The translations under genes and the position numbers were made by a program. The notes below the pieces were generated by a model. That model saw only the letters and a program-made list of their open reading frames with translations. It made no database searches and was not told where the DNA came from. From JAXDMK01 sp963765955 (lineage in GTDB: Bacteria; Actinomycetota; Acidimicrobiia; Acidimicrobiales; AC-14), in the NCBI GenBank assembly GCA_963765955.1, contig CAVXYA010000002.1, forward strand, positions 186,001 through 250,000: a DNA stretch of 64,000 nucleotides, in the 5' to 3' direction. Positions within the stretch are counted from its first letter, which is position 1. Each line of letters opens with the position of its first letter. Shown piece after piece: positions 34,207 to 43,503 of this stretch.

Positions 34207-35475
34207 TCAGCCGTCCAGGCGGTCGTTGGCGTAGTCGTCGTAGGCGGACAGGTCGAGCAGGCCGTGGCCGGAGTAGGAGAAGAGGATCACCCGCTCGGCG
34301 CCCTCCTCCTTGGCCAGGAGGGCCTCGTCGACCGCGGCCCGGATGGCGTGGGAGGTCTCGGGGGCGGGGATCGAGCCCTGGGTGCGGGCGAACTGCACCG
34401 CCGCCTCGAACACCTTCCCCTGCGGGTAGGCCACCGCCTCGATGCGGCCCGCCTGCACCAGGTTGGAGACGAGGGGGGAGTCGCCGTGGTAGCGGAGCCC
34501 GCCGGCGTGGATCGGCGGGGGCATGAAGTCGTGGCCGAGGGTGTACATGGCCAGCAGCGGCGTCGTCTCGGCGGTGTCGGCGAAGTCGTACTCGAACCGT
34601 CCGCCAGTGAGCGTGGGGCACGACGAGGGCTCCACCGCCACCAACCGGGTGCCCTCGTCGGGCACGAACGGGAAGGCGATGCCACCAAAGTTCGATCCGC
34701 CGCCGCACGAGCCGATCACCACGTCGGGATTCCCCTCGCCGGCCAGGGTCAGCTGCTCCTTCGCCTCCAGCCCGATCATGGTCTGGTGCAGGAGGACGTG
34801 GTTGAGCACCGATCCCAGCGCGTAGTGGGTGTCGGGCCGGCTGGCGGCGTCGGCCACCGCGTCGCTGATGGCGCTGCCGAGGGAGCCGGGCGAGTCCGGC
34901 TCGCCGATGGGCGACGGCACCACGTTGCCGCCCCACGTCTCGATCATCACCCGGCGGTAGGGCTTCTGCTGGTACGACGACCGCACCATGTAGACCTTGC
35001 ACTCCAGGTCGAAGAGGGCGCAGGCGAACGACAGCGCGCTCCCCCACTGCCCGGCGCCGGTCTCGGTGGCCAGCCGCCGGGTGCCGTCCTGCTTGTTGTA
35101 GAAGGCCTGGGCCACTGCGGTGTTGGGCTTGTGCGACCCGGCCGGCGACACCGACTCGTCCTTGTAGTAGATCCGGGCCGGGGTGCCCAGGGCAGCCTCC
35201 AGCCGGCGGGCCCGCACGAGGGGCGTCGGCCGCCAGAGACGCAGGACGTCGAGCACCTCACCGGGGACGTCGACCCACGGCTCGGCGGTGACCTCCTGGC
35301 CGATCAGGGCCATGGGGAAGAGGGGGGCGAGGTCGTCGGGACCGATCGGCTGCCGGGTGCCGGGGTGCAGGGGCGGCTGCGGCGGGGTGGCGAGGTGGGG
35401 GACGACGTTGAACCAGGCCGGCGGGATTCGGTCCTGGGACAACGACCAACGGTCGGCCGTGCTGGGATCAGGCAT
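34207..35475 (-). CDS. TrpB2-type tryptophan synthase beta paralogue
   Basis: About 422 residues. RPTPLVRARRLEAALG, the PLP lysine in VSPAGSHKPNTAVAQAF, TGAGQWGSALSFACALF and SCGGGSNFGG mark the TrpB2 group, which is longer at the N-terminus than TrpB1 and does not need TrpA. It may salvage indole with serine or O-phosphoserine. Its ATG 35475 (or GTG 35484) overlaps the trpC stop, so it is a true operon member alongside trpB1. Indole could come from the tryptophanase encoded 29 kb away. Confidence 0.92.
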   Translation of the reverse strand: MPDPSTADRWSLSQDRIPPAWFNVVPHLATPPQPPLHPGTRQPIGPDDLAPLFPMALIGQEVTAEPWVDVPGEVLDVLRLWRPTPLVRARRLEAALGTPARIYYKDESVSPAGSHKPNTAVAQAFYNKQDGTRRLATETGAGQWGSALSFACALFDLECKVYMVRSSYQQKPYRRVMIETWGGNVVPSPIGEPDSPGSLGSAISDAVADAASRPDTHYALGSVLNHVLLHQTMIGLEAKEQLTLAGEGNPDVVIGSCGGGSNFGGIAFPFVPDEGTRLVAVEPSSCPTLTGGRFEYDFADTAETTPLLAMYTLGHDFMPPPIHAGGLRYHGDSPLVSNLVQAGRIEAVAYPQGKVFEAAVQFARTQGSIPAPETSHAIRAAVDEALLAKEEGAERVILFSYSGHGLLDLSAYDDYANDRLDG

Positions 35476-36268
35476 CAGGCTCACCTCTCAGGGTGCGGAG
35501 GGCGTGGGCGGGGTCGGCCGCGGTCACGAGCTGCTCCCCCACCAGGATGGCGTCGTAGCCGGCCTCGGCCAGGGCGTCGACCTGGGCCGGCGTGTGGATG
35601 CCCGACTCGGCGATCTTCATGACTCCGTCGGGGATGAAAGAGGCGAGGCGGGCGGCCCGGCCGGGGTCGATCTCGAAGGTGCGCAGGTCGCGCTGGTTGA
35701 CGCCGATGATCTCGGCGCCCACCTTCAGCGCGGTCCTCAGCTCGTCCTCGTCGTGGACCTCCACCACCGCCGCCAGCCCGAGGCCCTCGGCCAGTCCCCG
35801 CAGGCGGGACAGGTCGCCGGCGCTGAGGGCGGCGACGATGAGCAGGACGGCGTCGGCCCCCATGGCCCGGGCGTCGGCCACGTCGCGCCCGTCGACGGTG
35901 AAGTCCTTGCGCAGGATGGGCAGGTCGGGGGCGGCGGCCCGGGCCGCGGCCAGGTCGTCGGCCGAGCCGCCGAAGAACTCGGCGTCGGTGAGCACCGACA
36001 GGGCCGACGCGCCGCCCGCCTGGTAGGCCCGGGCCAGGGCCGCGGGGTCGAGGTCGGGCGCCAGGTCGCCCTTGGACGGCGAGCGGCGCTTGATCTCGGC
36101 GATCACCGCCGGCCGCCCGGTGCGGACCGCCGTCACCCGCAGCAGGCCCCTGAAGTCCCGGGGGTCGGGCGCCTCGAAGGCCGCCGTCATGGTGGCGTCG
36201 AGCCACCGCTTGTCCGCCTCCGCCGCCTTCCGGTGGGCGGCGATGATCCGGTCGAGCACGGTTGACAT
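35468..36268 (-). CDS. trpC: Indole-3-glycerol phosphate synthase
   Basis: 266 residues. IAEIKRRSPSKGDLAP (catalytic Lys and phosphate site), SVLTDAEFFGGS, LRKDFTVDGRDV (catalytic Lys), IGVNQRDLRTFEID and KIAESGIHTPAQV are the family's conserved loops. It closes the indole ring from CdRP. First gene of this trp segment. Confidence 0.95.
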   Translation of the reverse strand: MSTVLDRIIAAHRKAAEADKRWLDATMTAAFEAPDPRDFRGLLRVTAVRTGRPAVIAEIKRRSPSKGDLAPDLDPAALARAYQAGGASALSVLTDAEFFGGSADDLAAARAAAPDLPILRKDFTVDGRDVADARAMGADAVLLIVAALSAGDLSRLRGLAEGLGLAAVVEVHDEDELRTALKVGAEIIGVNQRDLRTFEIDPGRAARLASFIPDGVMKIAESGIHTPAQVDALAEAGYDAILVGEQLVTAADPAHALRTLRGEPDA

Positions 36269-36326
36269 CGTGGGCGATGGTACCGAGAGGTTCAGCTCTT
36301 CGGCTATGAACCGACGCCGTGACTGC

Positions 36327-38213
36327 CTACTTCGCCGTGTCGGTCACTCGATCGATGCGGCTGCGGAAGAAGTCGGCAGTCTCGTCGTCCTCGAAGTAGA
36401 CGTAGCACCCTCGAAGTCCTCGGGTCAGGAGCACGCGATAGGTGTGCTTGACCAGCGCGAGGAAGTCCCCGCCCCGGGCGCTCCGACTGACGACGGAATC
36501 CTTGGAGACTTCGGGCTGAGCCACCCAGCCCTCTCTCGCCCGGTAGACCAGATCGCGGCCCCAAATGACACCGGCGTAGTCGTACTCGAAGCCCTGAGCG
36601 GTGTAGATGCACCCCACCTGGTCCACGCCCTTCGGGTCACTGGCCCAGAAGTTCGACTTGGGGATCCCTGCCGCCAGCCGACCGGCGTCGGGCTTGGCGT
36701 TCCACGGCATGGCCCAGTCCCGGAGCTGCACGTCCGGCACCAGTGTTCCATCCGGGCGAGGGCTCGACCAGGGCCAGCAGAAACCGGCTGCGAGACGAGC
36801 CGTCGAGCCCTCCTGCTGCTTGGACCGGATGAGGGCTTCGAGCTCATGGGGGCTGTCTATGACGTCGAAGTCGAAGGCGTCCGTCGGGTCCCAGAGCACG
36901 TATGGTGACCGCCGCAGGCCCAGGGTGTTCTCGACCCACTGGATGTAGCTGTCCGAACCGTTGCAGCGGAACTGGGCCTGGAGCTCCAGCTCCACCAGCG
37001 GGATCCCCAGCACGGCGGTGGCCGCCCGCACCAGCTCGCTGCTCCCGACCTCGCCCGGTCGCACCACCTGCATGTCGTCGATGAAGAAGACCGTCGTCTT
37101 GGCCGCGGCGAGGAGCTCCTCGATCTGCGCCCGCCCGCTCCTCTCCGCCTTGGGGGTGAACCGGTTGACGCTCGTCTCCCGCACCCGATGGGCCTCGTCG
37201 CATATCAGCACGTCGATCACGCCGGGGTCGGCCGTCGTGTAGGCGTTGAAATAGCCGAACTGCGCTGCCGCTCGAGAACCGACGACCTTGCGCAGGTTCT
37301 CGGTGAAGGCTTTGGAGCCCGTCGCGTGGTGCGTGACGTAGCCCTGCCGGCTGAGCTCGCCGACGAGGTTGACGGCGATCACCGACTTCCCGGTGCCGGG
37401 TCCGCCGTGCACGAGGATCGCGCTCTGGCCCTGGCCAAGCTGTCGGGCGCGGACCTTCGCCAGAACGGTGTTGAACACGACAACTTGCTCGTCGAGGAGC
37501 ACGAAGACGGGCTCGTCTGCGATCACCCGCGCCGTGTGCTCCAGCAAACGCTTGTGGGGGCGGTACCCGCCTCTCATGACGGCGTCGAGGACGGCGAGCC
37601 CCCCGCCGGCACCGACGGTGCCGCCCAGGAAGTCGATCAGACCATCGAGCTGGTCTCCGGAATAGCACGGGTTGACGCTCAGCAACGGGCGGTGGCGGTC
37701 GGCGTAGAGCTCCGCTGTCGGGTCGAACCTCAGGTTGTGGAGGTACGCGCATGCCTGGAGGTCGACGGAGCCATCCGAAAAGGTGGTGTGGACGTCCCGG
37801 AGGTAGCGCTGATACTGCCCGACCTGCTTCGAAGGGTGGAGGACGTCCCGGAGTCGTCCCCCGACGAACACTGTCACGCACTCGTCCACCGCAGAGGCCT
37901 CGGCGCCATCCCACTGCTTCAACTCGACGACCACTGCACCGGGGCGGTCGGCGGCGCTGTGGCCCGTCACCATGCAGTCGAGCCGTCTCGAATTCAGCGG
38001 GAGCTGCCACTCGAGCACCACGCCGTGATCCGTGAAGTCGCCGGTCTGGAGGGCCGAGGACATGGCCCGGAGCGAATGCTGCCACGACCGGACCTCGGCC
38101 GGGCCGGGGTGGAACCGGTAGTGGGCGAGGAACGACGCTTCCAGCTTCTGGGCGATCCGGTTCTGCACCGCATCCGAGATGAAGTCCAGGCTGGGCCCGC
38201 CGTAGAGATGCAT
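36327..38213 (-). CDS. DUF2075-type nuclease-helicase (possible defence protein)
   Basis: 628 residues. The N-terminal part has LDCMVTG (D79) and AVVVELKQW (E97, K99), a D-x17-E-x-K arrangement typical of PD-(D/E)XK nucleases. The C-terminal part is a superfamily 1-like helicase/ATPase: Walker A LVHGGPGTGKSVIAVN, Walker B VLICDEAHRVRE, FFIDDMQVV (motif III), LELQAQFRCNGSD and IYTAQGFEYD. This matches DUF2075 (Schlafen-group-3-like) proteins, which are often found in defence islands. It stands alone between trp segments, suggesting insertion. Ends just before trpC's 5' side. Confidence 0.82.
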   Translation of the reverse strand: MHLYGGPSLDFISDAVQNRIAQKLEASFLAHYRFHPGPAEVRSWQHSLRAMSSALQTGDFTDHGVVLEWQLPLNSRRLDCMVTGHSAADRPGAVVVELKQWDGAEASAVDECVTVFVGGRLRDVLHPSKQVGQYQRYLRDVHTTFSDGSVDLQACAYLHNLRFDPTAELYADRHRPLLSVNPCYSGDQLDGLIDFLGGTVGAGGGLAVLDAVMRGGYRPHKRLLEHTARVIADEPVFVLLDEQVVVFNTVLAKVRARQLGQGQSAILVHGGPGTGKSVIAVNLVGELSRQGYVTHHATGSKAFTENLRKVVGSRAAAQFGYFNAYTTADPGVIDVLICDEAHRVRETSVNRFTPKAERSGRAQIEELLAAAKTTVFFIDDMQVVRPGEVGSSELVRAATAVLGIPLVELELQAQFRCNGSDSYIQWVENTLGLRRSPYVLWDPTDAFDFDVIDSPHELEALIRSKQQEGSTARLAAGFCWPWSSPRPDGTLVPDVQLRDWAMPWNAKPDAGRLAAGIPKSNFWASDPKGVDQVGCIYTAQGFEYDYAGVIWGRDLVYRAREGWVAQPEVSKDSVVSRSARGGDFLALVKHTYRVLLTRGLRGCYVYFEDDETADFFRSRIDRVTDTAK

Positions 38214-38216
38214 TCC

Positions 38217-38306
38217 CTAGTTCAAACCGTCGAGGCAGGTCCGGGCGGTGGCGGCCGGGCCGTCGAGGACGACGGCGGCGGGCACTCGTGGGATCTGATC
38301 GGCCAC
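38217..38306 (-). pseudogene. Possible remnant of an AAA ATPase N-terminus
   Basis: A 29-codon frame reading VADQIPRVPAAVVLDGPAAT followed by ARTCLDGLN, ending 3 bases before the DUF2075 ATG. V-x-D-G-P-A-A-T resembles a Walker A loop (G-P-R-A-T-G-K-T) whose G-K-T has been lost, as in AAA_14/DUF4143 proteins. Too short to be sure. Confidence 0.3.
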
Positions 38307-38437
38307 CGGCCGTCAGGCTACGTCGTGGTGCCTGCGACCAGAGCTCACACCCAGGACGCGCACTCCATCAGAATGCAGCCAGTGTCGACATCTTTGGGGG
38401 CGACCCATCCCGCCGGCTCCCGGCCTGTCCGCGGCGC

Positions 38438-39361
38438 GTGATCCTGATGGCGGTCCTCGGCCTGATGCTGCTCGTGGGGCTCGTCCTCACGGTGCGATGG
38501 GGCGGGACCGCCTACCAGCCGTGGGAACCCGACCTGGACCCCGGCGACGGTCGTCCATCGCCGCGCACGGTCGCCCTCCGCTACCTCCGTGGCGTCGCCG
38601 TCGCCCTCGTCGGGGGGTTCTGGGCGGGTGCGCTGGTGACCGGGCCGGCGATGCGGCTGATCATGCGCCTGCTGGCGGCTACCGCCAGCGACGGCGCCCA
38701 GGGCATGGTCACCGAGGCGGAGGAGGTCGTCGGCCGCATCAGCCTCGACGGGACGATCGGCCTGTACCTCTTCGGTGGGATCCTGCCGGGTCTACTCAGC
38801 GGCGCCCTCTACGTGGTGTTCCGGCGTTGGCTGCCGAGCGGTCGTCTGGGAGGCATCGTCTTCGGTGCCCTCCACCTCGTGATCGCCGCCACCCGGGTCG
38901 ATCCCCTCCGCCCCGGGAACCCGGACTTCGACATCGTGGGCCCTGGCTGGCTCTCGGTCCTCACCTTCGGCCTGGCCGCCATCCTCCACGGCATGGCCGT
39001 CGTCGCCATAGCCAACCGTTACAGCAGTCGGCTACCACCACCAGATGCGGCGGCCCGCGCCGGCAAGGTCCGAGCCGTCGTGCCTCTCGTGCTGCCTGCC
39101 CTCCTGCTCGTGCCGGGCGTCTTCCTGCTTCTCGTCATCACGATCGGGCTGGTGGTGACGCTGGTCGGATCGCGGGTCCAGCCGCTCGTCCGAGCGGTGC
39201 GCAGCCGGGCGGCCGTGACCGCCGGTCGCGTCGTCCTGGCGGCCCTCGCGGTCGTCCTGTTGCCGGGGACCCTGGTGGCCGTTCGGGACGTGATCGTGCG
39301 GGACGAACCGGCGGTACCGGCCGACCTCACAGAACGCTCACATGGCGTTGCGCGACCATGA
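38438..39361 (+). CDS. Multi-pass membrane protein upstream of a two-component system
   Basis: About 307 residues with six or seven hydrophobic segments, from LMAVLGLMLLVGLVL to VVLAALAVVLLPGTLVA. A region between helices is acidic and has GMVTEAEEVVGRISLDG. GTG 38438 or ATG 38447 is the start; there is no clear ribosome site. It ends 6 bases before the response regulator, so the two are probably cotranscribed. Family not recognised. Confidence 0.72.
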   Translation: MILMAVLGLMLLVGLVLTVRWGGTAYQPWEPDLDPGDGRPSPRTVALRYLRGVAVALVGGFWAGALVTGPAMRLIMRLLAATASDGAQGMVTEAEEVVGRISLDGTIGLYLFGGILPGLLSGALYVVFRRWLPSGRLGGIVFGALHLVIAATRVDPLRPGNPDFDIVGPGWLSVLTFGLAAILHGMAVVAIANRYSSRLPPPDAAARAGKVRAVVPLVLPALLLVPGVFLLLVITIGLVVTLVGSRVQPLVRAVRSRAAVTAGRVVLAALAVVLLPGTLVAVRDVIVRDEPAVPADLTERSHGVARP

Positions 39362-39367
39362 CGGAGC

Positions 39368-40060
39368 ATGTCTGCTTCCTCTGACGCCGGCACGATCGTG
39401 GTCGTCGAGGACGACCGGCACATCGCCGACCTGGTCGAGCTCTACCTGCGCCAGGAAGGGTTCCGGGTGGTGCAGGCGGCGGACGGGCAGCGGGGTCTGG
39501 ACGCGGTGCGCGACCAGCACCCCCGGATGGTGATCCTCGACGTGGGCCTGCCCGCCGTCGACGGGCTCGAGGTGTGCCGCCGGCTGCGGGCCGCGGGCGA
39601 CGTCCCCATCCTCATGCTCACCGCCCGCGACGGTGAGATCGACCGGGTCCTGGGCCTGGAGATGGGTGCCGACGACTACGTGGTAAAGCCCTTCTCGCCC
39701 CGCGAGCTGGTGGCCCGGGTGCGGGCCATCCTGCGCCGAGCGGACTCCGGTGGCCACTCGGGGCCGGGGGGCCCAGGTGTGCTCCAGGCGGGCGACGTGG
39801 AGGTCGACGTCGGCCGGCGAGAGGCCCGGGTGGACGGCGCCGTCGTCCCCCTGGCCACCCGCGAGTTCGACCTGCTGCGCTACCTGGCCGAGAACGCGGG
39901 GCTGGCGCTGTCCCGCCAGCAGATCCTCGACGCCGTCTGGGGGGCGGGGTGGTACGGCGACGAGCGCACCATCGACGTCCACGTGGGCCAGCTGCGCAAG
40001 AAGCTCGGAACGGGGTTGGGGCTCGCCACCGTCTGGGGCGTCGGCTACCGGCTCGGATGA
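39368..40060 (+). CDS. OmpR/PhoB-family response regulator
   Basis: 230 residues. The receiver has VVVEDD near the start, phosphoacceptor Asp in MVILDVGLPAVDG, Thr in LMLTARD and Lys in VVKPFSPREL. The C-terminal winged helix has LATREFDLLRYLAENAG, ILDAVWG and TIDVHVGQLRKKLG. It pairs with the histidine kinase at 40198, though a large inverted repeat separates them. Confidence 0.93.
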   Translation: MSASSDAGTIVVVEDDRHIADLVELYLRQEGFRVVQAADGQRGLDAVRDQHPRMVILDVGLPAVDGLEVCRRLRAAGDVPILMLTARDGEIDRVLGLEMGADDYVVKPFSPRELVARVRAILRRADSGGHSGPGGPGVLQAGDVEVDVGRREARVDGAVVPLATREFDLLRYLAENAGLALSRQQILDAVWGAGWYGDERTIDVHVGQLRKKLGTGLGLATVWGVGYRLG

Positions 40061-40067
40061 GGTCGTC

Positions 40068-40138
40068 GTTTCATGCCTCCGAGTCGTGGTGATTCGGACG
40101 TCTCGGGGCCGAATCACCACGCTTCGGATGCATGAAAC
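40068..40138. repeat. 30-bp inverted repeat between response regulator and kinase
   Basis: Arms 40068-40097 and 40109-40138 are complementary at 27 of 30 positions, around an 11-base centre. The outer ends are GTTTCATG and CATGAAAC and the inner 13 pairs (CGTGGTGATTCGG) are perfect. There is no T-run. It could be a strong attenuating hairpin that lowers kinase expression relative to the regulator, or a small repeat element. Confidence 0.8.
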
Positions 40139-40197
40139 CGGCCGGGCCGATCGGACTCGCGGCCGGTGAGGGGCCGAGGTGAGGCCGGGGTGAGGGC

Positions 40198-41554
40198 GTG
40201 ACCCGGCGGCTGGTGGTCACGATCGTCGGCGTCGTGGCCGCGGCGCTGGCGGTCGCCAGCATCGGGACGGTCGTCGGCCTCCGGTTGGAGGCTCGGGCCC
40301 GGGCTCGCACCGAGTTGCGGGACCAAGCGGTGCGGCTTGCGTCCCGGGTGGAGACGGTGCAGGCGCCGGGGGCGCTCCAAGTCGTCACCCGGGCGCTGCG
40401 CTTGGAAGGGGCGACCGTCCTGCGCCTCGACGAGGGCGGACGCCTGCGGGGTAACGCCCCGGCAGGGGTGGACGTGGCCGATCTCGACCCCGAGCGGCTG
40501 TCGGCGGGTCGGCCGGTCACGGGGGTCGCCGGCCGACGGCTGGCCTTCGCGGCCGCGCCCGCCGACCGGGGCGGGGCGACGCTCGTGCTCGTGCTCACCC
40601 GCCAGCTCGACACCGGCGGGGTCCTCGGGCCGTGGTTCCTGGTGGCGGTGGTCGCCACCCTCGCCCTGGCCGCGGCGGTGGCCGGCAACCTGGCCCGCCG
40701 CCTCACCCGTCCCCTGCGGGAGGCGCAGGAGGCCACCCGGCGCATCGCCTCGGGTGACCTTGCGGTGCGGGTGCCGGAGCACGCCAGCGACGGGTCGGAG
40801 CTGGCCGGCCTGGCCCGGTCGATCAACGCGATGGCCGAGAGCCTGGAGCGGTCGCGGGGCACGGAGCGGCAGTTCCTGCTGTCGGTGTCCCACGACCTGC
40901 GCACGCCCCTGACGTCGATCCGGGGCTTCGGCGAGGCGCTTGGCCGAGGGCAGGGCGCCCGACCCCGTCCACGCGGGATCGATCATCACCGCCGAGGCCC
41001 GCCGCCTCGAGCGGCTGGTGGGCGACCTGCTCGAGCTGGCCAAGCTCGACGCCCGCCGCTTCTCGCTCGACATGCGGGCCACCGACGTGGCCGAGGTGGT
41101 CTCCGACACCACCGAGGGCTTCCGCCCTGCGGCCGAGCGGGCGGGCGTGGCCCTCGACGTCGACCTGGGCGACGACGGGCGGATCGGTGCGCCCCCGCTG
41201 GCCGCGGCCGACCCCGACCGCCTGGCCCAGGTGGTGGCCAACCTGGTGGAGAACGCCCTGAAGTTCGCCACGTCGCGCATCTCGGTGTCGGTGGCCGAAG
41301 GGCTGAGCGTGGCCGTCGACGACGACGGCCCGGGCATCGCCACGGGCGACCTGGCCCACGTGTTCGAGCCCTTCTATCAGTCGGCCCGGGCCCCGGCCCG
41401 CGAGGTGGGGTCGGGCCTGGGCCTGGCCATCGTGTCCGAGCTGGCGGCGGCCATGGGCGGCTCCGTCCGGGCCGAGCCGCTCGCCGCCGGAGGCACACGC
41501 GTGGTCGTCACCCTGCGGGCGTGGCGCCACGCGTCCCCGGCCGCCGACGGCTGA
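40198..41554 (+). CDS. Sensor histidine kinase, frame broken
   Basis: About 451 residues after rejoining. Two transmembrane helices (VVTIVGVVAAALAVASIGTV and WFLVAVVATLALAAAVAG) flank a sensor region of roughly 110 residues; a HAMP domain follows (RRLTRPLREAQEATRRIASG), then the H-box LLSVSHDLRTPLTSIRGFGE. The next frame carries EARRLERLVGDLLELAKLD, the N-box VVANLVENALKFA and GSGLGLAIVSELAAAMGG. Removing one T at 40940-40941 (GCGCTTGGCC) joins them. It phosphorylates the regulator at 39368. Confidence 0.87.
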
Positions 41555-41624
41555 CGCCCGCCGGATCGAGGCGCGACTTTGTGGACCTCCCCCGGCCGTA
41601 GGGGGCCGCCAGCTCGGTTCCGCG

Positions 41625-41679
41625 CATCCGTAGGGACGTGATCGTCGCTGTTCCGGAAGCTTTCACGTCCCTACCGATG
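41625..41679. terminator. Bidirectional terminator-like stem-loop
   Basis: GTAGGGACGTGA at 41630-41641 pairs perfectly with TCACGTCCCTAC at 41663-41674 over a 21-base loop; flanking bases extend the stem to 17 pairs with one mismatch. It lies between the converging kinase and lipoprotein genes, as expected for a shared terminator, although T-runs are lacking. Confidence 0.6.
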
Positions 41680-41692
41680 ATTCAAACGAGGC

Positions 41693-42547
41693 CTAATCGT
41701 CTGCGTCCGTGGTCGGTGGGGCGGCGGGAGCGGGGCCCGCAGTGCAGGGGGGCAGGATCAGGGCCGAGGATGTGTTGCCGACGATGATGGCGGCGGTGAA
41801 CTGGCCGGGGATGATGCACCGGACCTGCCACGACGCCGCCCCCGAGCCGTCGGTGATCACCAGCGCTGCCGTCTCCAGCCCCACGCCCGGGCCGAGGTTG
41901 AGCTGGACCCGAACCCCGGGCCGAGGGGTCATCACGACCCGGCCCTCGGCGTCGACCCCGCCGGTGCCGAATCGGACCACGAGGACGGCGGGCTGGCCCA
42001 GCAGCGGCGGGTTGGGGTCGATGGTGGCGGTGACGTCCTCGTCGCCGAAACGGGTGAGGTTGGTGGTGAGCGTCTTCGTCTCGTCGGCGGCGAGGAAGAA
42101 GACCTCGGCCGCCACCTGGGCCAGGTCGGGCGGCCGGAAGATCGTCACCCGGTAGGACCCGCCGAGGATCGAGTCCACCGACCAGCTCCCGCCCTGGGTG
42201 CGCACGTCGGCGGTGGCCACCTCCGAGCCCACGAAGCGCTCGACCTTGACGATGGCGCCCGTGACCGGCCCTTCCGGTCCGCTGACGGTGCCCACGATGC
42301 GGGCCGAACCCGGGCCCATGGCCGTGGACTGGGTGGTGACGGTGCGCGGCGTCCCCCGGGGAAGGGTGGTCTCGGGGACCGTCTCGCTGGTGGGTGGGAC
42401 GGTGGTGACCTCGATGACGGCCGTCGTCGTGGTCACGGTCGGCGTCTCATCGTCGGAGCCGCCGCTGCACGACGCGGCCAGCAGCGCCGCCAGCACCAGC
42501 ACGACGGCGACCGGTCGAGCCACCACCGTCGGCCGACACGTGCGCAT
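41693..42547 (-). CDS. Lipoprotein with carboxypeptidase-regulatory-like domain
   Basis: 284 residues. The signal peptide VAVVLVLAALLAASCSGGS has a lipobox with Cys at about 27. A Thr/Pro/Val-rich linker (T-T-T-T-A-V, T-V-P-P-T-S-E-T-V) leads to ARIVGTVSGPEGPVTGAIVK and a beta-sandwich (carboxypeptidase regulatory-like, about 80-155), then a second beta-rich domain. It is probably anchored to the outer face of the membrane. Role unknown; it is 5 bases downstream of ygfZ. Confidence 0.75.
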   Translation of the reverse strand: MRTCRPTVVARPVAVVLVLAALLAASCSGGSDDETPTVTTTTAVIEVTTVPPTSETVPETTLPRGTPRTVTTQSTAMGPGSARIVGTVSGPEGPVTGAIVKVERFVGSEVATADVRTQGGSWSVDSILGGSYRVTIFRPPDLAQVAAEVFFLAADETKTLTTNLTRFGDEDVTATIDPNPPLLGQPAVLVVRFGTGGVDAEGRVVMTPRPGVRVQLNLGPGVGLETAALVITDGSGAASWQVRCIIPGQFTAAIIVGNTSSALILPPCTAGPAPAAPPTTDADD

Positions 42548-42552
42548 CGGCG

Positions 42553-43503
42553 TCAGGATACGAGGGGGAGGGCGAGCACCTGGGCCCGGGCCGTTTCGCC
42601 GTCCCAGCGCAGCTCGACCTCGGCCGGCGGCTCGACCGCCCGGCGCACGTAGGCCAGCGCCACCGGCCCCCCCAGCCGAACCGACCGGGCCACGCTGGTC
42701 AGCACCCCCACGTCCTTGCCCGCCTCCGGGCCGCCGGCGTGGACGATCGTGCCCGGCGGCGGCAACGGTCCGTCATCGAGGACGACCACGCCCCGGAGCC
42801 GGCGAGGGACATTGCCGCCGCGGGAGTCGATGCGGGCCACCAGCTCCTGGCCGGTGTAGCAGCCCTTGGTGAAGCTCACCGAGAGGTCCACGACGCCCGC
42901 CTCGGCGGGGATGGTGGACTCGTCGAGCTCGCGTCCCATCACCGGGACGCCGGACTCGATGCGGGCCAGCTCGTAGGCCGCGTGCGAGCAGCCGCGCACT
43001 CCGGCGGGCGGCTCGACCTGGCCGACGGGGCCGATGAGGTCGACGCCGGGGAACCCGGGCCAGTCGGCGGCCGCCCCGTCCGGTGCCACCTCGTGGGCCC
43101 GGGGTCCTCGCACGGCCAGGCATTCCCAGCCCTCGACGACCTCGATGTCGGCCTTGACCCGCAGCTTGAAGCGGTTGAGGCGCTCCACCACCGCGGCCGC
43201 CCAGCCGCCCTCGGTGTCGAGGACGTACTCCTCGTCGCCCATCCGGGAGAGGCGCAGGAGGGCAACCACCTTGCCCTGGGGCTGGAGCAGCAGCGACCAC
43301 GCCGAGGCCCCGGCCGGAATCTCGACCTGTTGCGAGAGCTGCCCCTGCAGGAACTTGACGGCGTCGGGGCCGACCACCCGGATGAAGTCACGGGGAAGGT
43401 CGACCACCCCCACGCCGTCGCGCAGGGCGGCGTAGTCCTCGGCCAGCTCGGTGATGTCCACGTCGATGGCGTGCGGTTCGGAGAGGGCGGGTTTGTCAGG
43501 CAC
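42553..43503 (-). CDS. ygfZ: YgfZ/GcvT-like folate-binding protein
   Basis: 316 residues. The signature K-G-C-Y-T-G-Q-E (SFTKGCYTGQELVARIDSRG) defines YgfZ/IBA57-type proteins, which help repair or assemble iron-sulfur clusters with tetrahydrofolate. VKFLQGQLSQQVEI and a C-terminal barrel are also present. GTG 43503 overlaps the trpE stop by 8 bp. Confidence 0.9.
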   Translation of the reverse strand: MPDKPALSEPHAIDVDITELAEDYAALRDGVGVVDLPRDFIRVVGPDAVKFLQGQLSQQVEIPAGASAWSLLLQPQGKVVALLRLSRMGDEEYVLDTEGGWAAAVVERLNRFKLRVKADIEVVEGWECLAVRGPRAHEVAPDGAAADWPGFPGVDLIGPVGQVEPPAGVRGCSHAAYELARIESGVPVMGRELDESTIPAEAGVVDLSVSFTKGCYTGQELVARIDSRGGNVPRRLRGVVVLDDGPLPPPGTIVHAGGPEAGKDVGVLTSVARSVRLGGPVALAYVRRAVEPPAEVELRWDGETARAQVLALPLVS

